Program-made: the position numbers and the translations under genes
The notes under the pieces: generated by a model
The model's input: only the letters and a program-made list of their open reading frames with translations
Databases searched by the model: none
What the model was told of the DNA's origin: nothing
Origin: DATILI01 sp035476635
Lineage (GTDB): Bacteria > Pseudomonadota > Gammaproteobacteria > Burkholderiales > Burkholderiaceae_C
DNA: 13,693 nt
Direction: 5' to 3'
Assembly (NCBI GenBank): GCA_035476635.1
Contig: DATILI010000208.1
Coordinates: 1 to 13,693 of the forward strand
Part shown: piece by piece, positions 6,337-12,443 of the stretch
How positions within the stretch are numbered: position 1 is the first letter of the stretch
Layout of the letters: each line of letters starts with the position of its first letter

Positions 6337-6370
6337 ATCAAAAAAGCCGCTCGAAAGCGGCTTTTTTGAT
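6337..6370. terminator. Perfect bidirectional intrinsic terminator
   Basis: The arms 6337-6351 and 6356-6370 are perfect 15-base reverse complements around a CGAA loop. The G/C stem GCCGCT/AGCGGC is flanked by six As on one side and six Ts on the other, so it ends transcription from pcaG (plus) and from the cytochrome gene (minus). Confidence 0.93.
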
Positions 6371-6385
6371 GGGAAAGCAGAGGCT

Positions 6386-7057
6386 TCAGCGGAATTTGGC
6401 TTGCGGCACCGTCTTGAGCTCGCTGTCCAGGCTGCTCACGTACTTGGAGAGTTCCTTGAGCTCGGCATTGGAAAACTGCCTGGCAACGCCAGCCATCACG
6501 CCGTTGGCGCGGCCGACGTTGGGATTGTTTTCGGTCTTGTAGGCCTTCAGCGCGACGAACAGGTAGTCGGCGTGCTGGCCTGCGATCTTGGGATAGGCCG
6601 GGTCGATGGGCTTGTTGAAGCTCTCGCCGTGGCACGACACGCAGGCGCCCTTCTTCACCAGTTCCGCCGCCTTGGACGATGCCTCGACCGACTTGCCCGT
6701 GGCCGCGGGGGCTGCACCACCGTCAGCAGCGTAGTAGGCGGCCACATCGGCCATGTCCTGGTCGCTCATCGAGTCGGCAATGCTGCGCATCGTCGGGTGC
6801 TTGCGGTCGCCTTGCCTGTAGGCGCTGAGCGCGGCCACAATGTACTTGGCGCCCTGGCCCGAGATCATCGGCACCTTGTAAATCTCAGGGAAACTGGCTT
6901 GGTAGCCCTTGATGCCATGGCAGCCAATGCACATGGCAATCTTCTTTTCGCCCGCCTTGGCGTCACCCTTGACCTCCTGGGCATGGGCTGCGGGAGCGTA
7001 GAGGCCGGTCACGGAAGCGACAGCCAGGGCAAACATCGTGGTCAACAACTTGTTCAT
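6386..7057 (-). CDS. Periplasmic diheme cytochrome c, c4-like
   Basis: A 223-residue secreted electron carrier. Residues 1-27 are a Sec signal peptide with a likely cut after AHA. The mature part is two cytochrome c domains: heme motif CIGCH at 43-47 with probable axial Met90 (HPTMR), and CVSCH at 139-143 with probable Met188 (NGVMAG). An Ala/Gly-rich linker (112-122) joins them. Length and arrangement match cytochrome c4, which carries electrons between quinol-oxidising complexes and terminal oxidases. It is monocistronic here, converging on pcaG at a shared terminator, so no link to protocatechuate breakdown is implied. A good promoter lies upstream but there is no clear Shine-Dalgarno sequence. 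Other c-553/c4-type diheme cytochromes remain possible. Confidence 0.92.
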   Translation of the reverse strand: MNKLLTTMFALAVASVTGLYAPAAHAQEVKGDAKAGEKKIAMCIGCHGIKGYQASFPEIYKVPMISGQGAKYIVAALSAYRQGDRKHPTMRSIADSMSDQDMADVAAYYAADGGAAPAATGKSVEASSKAAELVKKGACVSCHGESFNKPIDPAYPKIAGQHADYLFVALKAYKTENNPNVGRANGVMAGVARQFSNAELKELSKYVSSLDSELKTVPQAKFR

Positions 7058-7104
7058 TTTGCGCGCACAATCTGGTGAAAGTTCAGACTTGTAATCAACC
7101 TTCG

Positions 7105-7133
7105 ATTATATCCGGCGCGCACCTCCTTCCCAA
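7105..7133 (-). promoter_or_regulatory. Promoter of the cytochrome c gene
   Basis: On the minus strand TTGGGA (7133-7128) is followed after 17 bases by a perfect TATAAT (7110-7105). Transcription would start near 7098, leaving a leader of about 40 bases. The -10 box read on the plus strand is ATTATA, and TTATAT (7106-7111) could serve as a -10 towards the MoxR gene, so the promoter may work in both directions. Confidence 0.65.
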
Positions 7134-7156
7134 TCACTCACTGACTCCCCGATCTC

Positions 7157-8011
7157 ATGAAGTTCCAAGGCTCACAGAATTACGTTGCTACGCAAGACCT
7201 GATGCTCGCCGTGAATGCGGCCATTACCTTGAAGCGCCCGCTGCTGGTGAAGGGTGAACCCGGCACCGGCAAGACCATGCTGGCCGAGGAGGTTGCGCAG
7301 GCGATGAACATGCCGCTGTTGCAGTGGCACATCAAGTCCACCACCAAGGCGCAGCAGGGCCTGTACGAGTACGACGCGGTGAGCCGCCTGCGCGACAGCC
7401 AGCTGAAGGATTTGGACGGTGGCGAGAAGGTCAAGGACATCCACAACTACATCGTCAAGGGCGTGCTGTGGCAGGCCTTCACGGCCGGCCAGCCCGTCGC
7501 GCTCCTGATCGACGAGATCGACAAGGCCGACATCGAGTTTCCCAACGACCTGCTGCGCGAGCTCGATCGCATGGAGTTCTACGTGTATGAGACACGCGAA
7601 CTCGTCAAGGCCGTGCACCGGCCGGTGGTGTTCATCACCTCCAACAACGAGAAGGAGCTGCCCGACGCCTTCTTGCGCCGCTGCTTCTTCCACTACATCA
7701 AGTTCCCCGATGCCGACACCATGAAGCAGATCGTGGACGTGCATTTCCCCGGCCTGAAGAAAGAGCTGCTGACGGCCGCGATGAAAACCTTCTACGACGT
7801 GCGCAATCTGCCCGGCCTGAAGAAAAAACCCAGCACCTCCGAGTTGCTGGACTGGCTCAAGCTGCTGGTGGCCGAAGACATCCCGCTGGAATCGCTGCAA
7901 AGCAAGGACGACAAGGTCGCCGTGCCGCCACTGGTTGGCGCCCTGCTCAAGAACGAACAGGACGTGACCCTGTTCGAAAAACTGGTGTTCATGCAGCGAC
8001 ACAATCGCTGA
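7157..8011 (+). CDS. MoxR-family AAA+ ATPase
   Basis: A 284-residue AAA+ ATPase of the MoxR group, which acts as a chaperone-like remodelling factor, usually together with a VWA-domain protein. Walker A GEPGTGKT is at 33-40, Walker B LLIDEIDK at 116-123, sensor 1 in ITSNNEKELPDAFLRRC (160-176), with Arg174/Arg175 as likely arginine fingers. The C-terminal lid covers about 185-284. A stop codon 15 bp upstream in frame makes the ATG at 7157 the only start, yet no Shine-Dalgarno sequence precedes it. The VWA partner (9400-10590) is four genes downstream on the same strand. What the pair acts on is not shown by the sequence. Confidence 0.92.
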   Translation: MKFQGSQNYVATQDLMLAVNAAITLKRPLLVKGEPGTGKTMLAEEVAQAMNMPLLQWHIKSTTKAQQGLYEYDAVSRLRDSQLKDLDGGEKVKDIHNYIVKGVLWQAFTAGQPVALLIDEIDKADIEFPNDLLRELDRMEFYVYETRELVKAVHRPVVFITSNNEKELPDAFLRRCFFHYIKFPDADTMKQIVDVHFPGLKKELLTAAMKTFYDVRNLPGLKKKPSTSELLDWLKLLVAEDIPLESLQSKDDKVAVPPLVGALLKNEQDVTLFEKLVFMQRHNR

Positions 8012-8037
8012 AAACGCCGGCTTGGGGAGAAGTACGC

Positions 8038-8253
8038 ATGCACCCATTGCTGATTGAAGGCCTGTCGGACGCCATCGGCTTTGTCGGCGGCGCGCTGCTT
8101 GCTTACTGGATAGGCCGGCTGCTGGGCTTTGACCCGCTGGCCGCAGGCTATGGCAACGAGGCCATCGGCGGCATCGTGCTGGCCGGCCTGGGCGGCGGCG
8201 CCGGCCTGCAACTTGCTCGCCGCTGGCGCGCCAAACGCAAGAAGGATCAATGA
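8038..8253 (+). CDS. Small membrane protein with two helices
   Basis: A 71-residue protein I do not recognise. It has two hydrophobic, Gly-rich segments at about residues 12-30 and 42-60, linked by GFDPLAAGYGNEAIGG, and a strongly basic tail RRWRAKRKKDQ, which predicts a helical hairpin with its C-terminus in the cytoplasm. GGAG (8025-8028) lies 9 bases before the ATG. It sits 26 bp after the MoxR gene and its stop overlaps the acetyltransferase start (ATGA), which supports it as a real gene in the operon. It could anchor the MoxR/VWA complex at the membrane, but that is only a guess from position. Confidence 0.7.
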   Translation: MHPLLIEGLSDAIGFVGGALLAYWIGRLLGFDPLAAGYGNEAIGGIVLAGLGGGAGLQLARRWRAKRKKDQ

Positions 8254-8861
8254 TGCTCAAACCGGAACCCTTGACCCTGCAGTCGCCTGCGCCGTCGCCA
8301 CCGTTGCGCCTGGAGCCCATGGCGGCCGACCATGCGGTCGAGCTCGAAGCCGCAGCCCGTGACGGCGAACTCTGGAACCTGCGCATCACCTCGGTACCGG
8401 CGCCCGGCGAAAGCCCGGCCTATATCGCCACCGCACTCAAAGGCTACAGCGACGGCCACATGCTGCCGTTCGTGGTGCGCGACGTCGCCAGCGGCAAGAT
8501 CATCGGCAGCACGCGCTACCACGACATCGTGCCGGCGGTGGAGCGCCTGGAGATCGGCTACACCTGGTATGGCAAGAGCTGGCAGCGCAGCCATGTCAAC
8601 ACCACCTGCAAGCTCATGCTGCTGCAGCACGCCTTCGAGACGCTGGGCGCCAAGCTCGTGGGCTGGCGCACCGACAACTTCAACTTCGCCAGCCAGCGTG
8701 CCATCGAGCGCCTGGGCGCGAAGAAGGACGGCGTGCTGCGCCACCACGCGCTGCGGCGCGACGGCACGGTGCGCGATACGGTGATGTACAGCCTCGCCGC
8801 GGGCGAGTGGCCCGAGGTCAAGAGCCAGTTGCTCTACCTGCTCTCCAAGCCGAGAAGCTAG
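8250..8861 (+). CDS. GNAT-family N-acetyltransferase, RimJ/RimL-like
   Basis: A 203-residue acetyltransferase that would transfer an acetyl group from acetyl-CoA to an amine, often a protein N-terminus in this subgroup. The core runs from about 20 to 182: the beta strand PFVVRDVASGKIIGSTRY (73-90), EIGYTWYGKSWQRSHVNT (101-118) as the acetyl-CoA contact region, and GWRTDNFNFASQRAIERLGAKKDGVLR (138-164), typical for this family. The first 20 residues are Pro-rich and nonconserved. Two consecutive ATGs exist (8250 and 8253). GAAGGA (8241-8246) has better spacing to the second, so the protein may be one residue shorter. Its place between a MoxR ATPase and a VWA protein suggests a shared process, but the substrate cannot be read from sequence. 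Confidence 0.9.
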   Translation: MMLKPEPLTLQSPAPSPPLRLEPMAADHAVELEAAARDGELWNLRITSVPAPGESPAYIATALKGYSDGHMLPFVVRDVASGKIIGSTRYHDIVPAVERLEIGYTWYGKSWQRSHVNTTCKLMLLQHAFETLGAKLVGWRTDNFNFASQRAIERLGAKKDGVLRHHALRRDGTVRDTVMYSLAAGEWPEVKSQLLYLLSKPRS

Positions 8862-8885
8862 GCCGGGTTGCCTCAAGGAGTCGCC

Positions 8886-9104
8886 ATGAATGCCATCCTC
8901 AAAGAGCTATCGCAATTAGGCACGTACGAGAAACTCGAGCTGATTGAAGAGCTTTGGAACAGCATCGATGCCGATACGAACGCGGCGCCCATGTCTGACG
9001 AACTCTATGCGGAGCTCGAAAGGCGTTCCAAGTGGTCTGCCGAGAACCCCGGGCGCGGGCAGTCCATCGGCGAAATTGCGCGGGAGCTTGGGGTCAAGTT
9101 GTGA
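8886..9104 (+). CDS. Addiction-module antitoxin, unstable antitoxin family
   Basis: A 72-residue antitoxin of the short helical group found with RelE/ParE toxins (putative addiction module component family). Signs are the N-terminal LSQLGTYEKLELIEELWNSIDAD (8-30), the acidic middle DELYAELERRSKWSAENPGRG and the C-terminal SIGEIARELG that would clamp the toxin. The ATG at 8886 is used because AAGGAG (8875-8880) lies 5 bases before it; a TTG at 8868 would precede this site. The reading frame uses TTA, CTA, CTT and ATT codons early on, which are rare in the neighbouring genes, hinting at acquisition. Its stop overlaps the toxin start (GTGA). Confidence 0.88.
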   Translation: MNAILKELSQLGTYEKLELIEELWNSIDADTNAAPMSDELYAELERRSKWSAENPGRGQSIGEIARELGVKL

Positions 9105-9397
9105 AATATGAGGTGATTGTGGAACCCCCGGCACGCTTGAACATCCGAACCGCTTATCAGTGGTACGAAGAGCGCGCGGCTGGCCTGGGTTCTGAATTCC
9201 TGCGCGCAGTAGCCGCTGCTGTTGAACGCCTGGAGCGCGGCCCCCTGGCATTCAAGCTTGAGCGGCAGAAGTACCGCAGAGTCCATCTGCACAAGTTTCC
9301 CTACGCGTTGCACTACACCGTAGCCGATGCCGGCCGCGTCTTTGTCCTCGCCTGTTTGCATTTCCGCCAGAGCCCGGATGCCTGGCCTGGAGCCTGA
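9101..9397 (+). CDS. RelE/ParE-superfamily toxin
   Basis: A 98-residue toxin of the RelE/ParE fold. Family features are AYQWYEERAAGLGSEFLRAVAAAVERLERGP (20-50), YRRVHLHKFPYALHYTV (61-77) and the final strand VFVLACLHFRQSPDAW (82-97). ParE-like members of this subgroup poison DNA gyrase while RelE-like members cut mRNA; the sequence alone does not separate the two here. The start is GTG at 9101, overlapping the antitoxin stop, so translation is coupled. A longer open frame from 9032 would overlap most of the antitoxin's C-terminus and is not needed. The stop lies 2 bp before the ATG of the VWA gene, whose ribosome site GGAG (9389-9392) is inside the toxin's last codons. Confidence 0.88.
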   Translation: MKYEVIVEPPARLNIRTAYQWYEERAAGLGSEFLRAVAAAVERLERGPLAFKLERQKYRRVHLHKFPYALHYTVADAGRVFVLACLHFRQSPDAWPGA

Positions 9398-9399
9398 CC

Positions 9400-10590
9400 A
9401 TGCTGATTGACTTCTTCTACACCTTGCGCTCGGCCAAGCTGCCGGTGTCGGTCAAGGAATACCTGACCCTGCTGGAAGCATTGCAGGCTGACGTGGTCGG
9501 GCCCAATTCCGACGACGCCTTCAAGATCGACGACTTCTACTACCTCTCGCGCACCACCCTGGTCAAGGACGAAAAGCACTTCGACAAGTTCGACCGCGCC
9601 TTCGCCGCCTACTTCAAGGGCGTGGAGATGATTGCGGACTTCACCAAGGACATTCCACTGGAGTGGCTGCGCAAGAACCTCGAGCTTGAACTCAGCCCCG
9701 AGGAAAAAGCCAAGATCGAGAAGATGGGCTGGGACGAGCTCATGGAAACGCTGAAGAAGCGTTTTGAAGAGCAGAAGGAGCGGCACGAGGGCGGCAGCAA
9801 GTGGATCGGAACCGGCGGCACCTCGCCGTTCGGTGCCAACGGCTTCAACCCGCAGGGCATCCGCATTGGCCAGGAAAAGGGCCGCAACAAGAGCGCGGTG
9901 AAGGTCTGGGACCAGCGCGCCTACAAGGACTACGACGACACCCAGGAACTTGGCACGCGCAACATCAAGATCGCGATGCGCCGCCTGCGCAAGTTCGCGC
10001 GCGAGGGCGCGGCCGACGAGCTGGACCTGGACGACACCATCAAGTCCACCGCCGCCAACGCCGGCTGGCTGGACATCAAGATGGTGCCCGAGCGGCACAA
10101 CAAGGTGAAGGTGCTGCTGCTGATGGACGTGGGCGGCACCATGGACGAGCACATTCACCGCGTGGAAGAAATGTTCTCGGCCGCCAAGAGCGAGTTCAAG
10201 CACCTGGAGTTCTACTATTTCCACAATTGCGTCTACGACTTCATGTGGAAGAACAACCGCCGCCGCTTCTCCGAGAAGTTCGCGACCTGGGACATCATCC
10301 GCAAGTACAACAAGGACTACAAGCTCATCTTCATCGGCGACGCGACGATGAGCCCCTACGAGATCCTGCAGCCCGGCGGCAGCGTGGAGTACAACAATGA
10401 AGAAGCCGGCGCCGAGTGGTTACAAAGACTTACCCAGGCCTTCCCCAAGTTCGCGTGGATCAATCCCGAACCGCAAGGCGTCTGGCAATACCGGCAAAGC
10501 ATCAGTGTCATCCAGCAACTGGTGAACCAGCGCATGTACCCGCTGACCATCAAAGGGCTCGAAGAGGCGATGCGTCTGCTGTCAAAATAG
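9400..10590 (+). CDS. VWA-domain protein, CoxE-like, partner of MoxR
   Basis: A 396-residue cytoplasmic protein without signal peptide or membrane segment. The N-terminal half (1-200) is helical and charged, including LSPEEKAKIEKMGWDELMETLKKRFEEQKE (98-127) and a Gly-rich patch (131-154). The C-terminal VWA-like domain covers about 236-390. Its metal-site motif is DVGGT (243-247), so the canonical DxSxS has become DxGxT, while the later Asp is present in FIGDATMSP (311-319). Proteins of this type occur next to MoxR ATPases, as CoxE does with CoxD in CO dehydrogenase maturation. No cox genes are here, so only the pairing is transferred, not the substrate. TamA starts 4 bp after its stop. Confidence 0.88.
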   Translation: MLIDFFYTLRSAKLPVSVKEYLTLLEALQADVVGPNSDDAFKIDDFYYLSRTTLVKDEKHFDKFDRAFAAYFKGVEMIADFTKDIPLEWLRKNLELELSPEEKAKIEKMGWDELMETLKKRFEEQKERHEGGSKWIGTGGTSPFGANGFNPQGIRIGQEKGRNKSAVKVWDQRAYKDYDDTQELGTRNIKIAMRRLRKFAREGAADELDLDDTIKSTAANAGWLDIKMVPERHNKVKVLLLMDVGGTMDEHIHRVEEMFSAAKSEFKHLEFYYFHNCVYDFMWKNNRRRFSEKFATWDIIRKYNKDYKLIFIGDATMSPYEILQPGGSVEYNNEEAGAEWLQRLTQAFPKFAWINPEPQGVWQYRQSISVIQQLVNQRMYPLTIKGLEEAMRLLSK

Positions 10591-10594
10591 GTCG

Positions 10595-12436
10595 ATGCTC
10601 TGGGCCAGGTTGCGCGGGCTGGCCGCGCTGCCAGCCCTTTTTCTATTTGTTGTGTGTTGGTTGGGTGCGAATCCTGCGCAGGCGCAGCCCGCGGCTGTCT
10701 CGCCGCGGCCATTCGCCTTCACCGTCCAGATCAAGGCGCCGCAAGCGGTGCACGACTACCTGCAGCGCCATCTCGACCTGCAGCGCTACCGCGAAGTGAC
10801 CGACCTGGACAAGCAGGAACTCGCGCGCCTTCTCACCGCAGCCGAACGCAACGCACGTGAACTGCTTGGCACGCTGGGCTACTTCTCGCCCGAGATCAGG
10901 ATAGCGCCGCGCGACACCCCCGAGAGCACGGCCAGCGCGCGCGATGTTCTGATCACCGTCGACCCGGGAATGCCCACACGCATCGGCGCCGTCGAGATTG
11001 CTTTCAGCGGGCCGATCGCAAGCGACTCCGCCGCGGCCGCGCAACGCGCAGCGATCCAGAACGACTGGCAGTTGCGGCCGGGCCAGCCCTTCACGCAAGC
11101 CGCCTGGGAAGATGCCAAGGCCGGCGCCCTGCGCGCGCTCACGGCCAGGCGCTACCCGACCGGCGAGCTGGCCCTCAGCCGCGCCGATATCGACCCGGAC
11201 ACGCGCACCGCGAACCTCAGCCTCACGCTCGCCTCGGGGCCGGCCTACCGCTTCGGGCCGCTGCAGATCGACGGCATGAAGCGCTACGACCCCGAGCTGG
11301 TGGAACGCCTGGCGCGCTTTCCCAGCGGTGACGAATACGACCAGGCCCGCATGCTCGAAGCCCAGCAGCGCCTGGCCGACAGCGGCTACTTCGACTCGGT
11401 GTTCGTCACGCTGGACACGCAAGGCGACCCGCAGGCGGCGCCCTTGGTGGTGCAACTGCGCGAAGCCACGCTGCAAAAGCTCGTGCTCGGCGTGGGCATC
11501 AGCACCGATGGCGGGCCACGCCTGTCGGTCGAGCACACGCACCGCAAGTTGCCGCTGCTCGGCTGGCGCGCCTTGACCAAGCTCTCGCTGGACCGGGCGA
11601 CGCAATCGGCCAGCACCGAACTGACGGCACCGCCCGATGCCGACAACTGGCGCTGGATCGCCTCGGGCCTGCTGCAGCGCCAGGATTCGGGCAGCTTCAA
11701 GGTCACCAGCCAGCGGCTGCGCGGCGGCCGCAGCTGGACCACCGAGCGGCTGGACCGCAGCTACTACCTGCAATACGACCGGGCCCATACGGCCGGCGAC
11801 GGTGTCGCGGAAACTGCGGATGCGGTGAGCGCGAACTACGCCTGGACCGAGCGCCACTTTGACAGCCTGCTCTTTCCCGCAAGCGGCCATGGGCTCGCTG
11901 TGGAGCTGGGCGGCGGAATCACGCTGGGCAGCAGCCGCGAGCCGTATGGCCGCGTGCTCGCGCGCTGGCTCGGTTACCGCCCGTTCGGTGAAGTGCGTGC
12001 CGACAGCGGTGCCATCCGCAAGAGCCGCCTGGCGCTGCGCGCCGAGGGCGGCGCCGTGGTCGCGCGCGATCGGGCGCAAATCCCCGACACGCAACTCTTT
12101 GTCACCGGCGGCGACAGCACGGTGCGCGGCTACGGCTACCGCGACATCGGCACCCAGCTGCCCGGCGACAAGGTCACGGCCGGCCGCTACCTGGCCGTCG
12201 GCAGCGTCGAATGGCAACGCCCCTTCGTCCACAACGGCCGCTTCACCGATTGGGAGAGCACCCTCTTCATCGACGCCGGCGCGGTGGCCGACAAGCCCCG
12301 CAACCTGCGCGCCAAAGTCGGCATCGGCGCTGGCGCGCGCTGGCGCAGCCCGGTCGGGCCGTTGCAGGTCGACCTCGCCTACGGCGTGCAGGAAAAGAGC
12401 CTTCGCCTGCACTTGAGCGTCGGATTCACGTTCTGA
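10595..12436 (+). CDS. tamA: TamA-like outer-membrane assembly protein (BamA/Omp85 family)
   Basis: A 613-residue Omp85-superfamily protein, the outer-membrane half of the translocation and assembly module, which helps insert certain autotransporters and beta-barrel proteins. Residues 1-30 are a signal peptide with a likely cut after AQA. Three POTRA-type domains follow at about 40-124, 128-218 and 219-291, the third with the typical DGMKRYDPELVERLARFPSGDEYDQARMLEAQQRLADSGYFDSV. The beta-barrel spans about 295-613, with the conserved lid motif VRGYGYRD at 510-517 and a terminal Phe (GFTF). Length and three-POTRA layout fit TamA and not BamA, which has five. The next gene encodes TamB, its partner. 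The ribosome site is weak, so it may depend on coupling to the VWA gene 4 bp upstream. Confidence 0.93.
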   Translation: MLWARLRGLAALPALFLFVVCWLGANPAQAQPAAVSPRPFAFTVQIKAPQAVHDYLQRHLDLQRYREVTDLDKQELARLLTAAERNARELLGTLGYFSPEIRIAPRDTPESTASARDVLITVDPGMPTRIGAVEIAFSGPIASDSAAAAQRAAIQNDWQLRPGQPFTQAAWEDAKAGALRALTARRYPTGELALSRADIDPDTRTANLSLTLASGPAYRFGPLQIDGMKRYDPELVERLARFPSGDEYDQARMLEAQQRLADSGYFDSVFVTLDTQGDPQAAPLVVQLREATLQKLVLGVGISTDGGPRLSVEHTHRKLPLLGWRALTKLSLDRATQSASTELTAPPDADNWRWIASGLLQRQDSGSFKVTSQRLRGGRSWTTERLDRSYYLQYDRAHTAGDGVAETADAVSANYAWTERHFDSLLFPASGHGLAVELGGGITLGSSREPYGRVLARWLGYRPFGEVRADSGAIRKSRLALRAEGGAVVARDRAQIPDTQLFVTGGDSTVRGYGYRDIGTQLPGDKVTAGRYLAVGSVEWQRPFVHNGRFTDWESTLFIDAGAVADKPRNLRAKVGIGAGARWRSPVGPLQVDLAYGVQEKSLRLHLSVGFTF

Positions 12437-12443
12437 AGATTGG

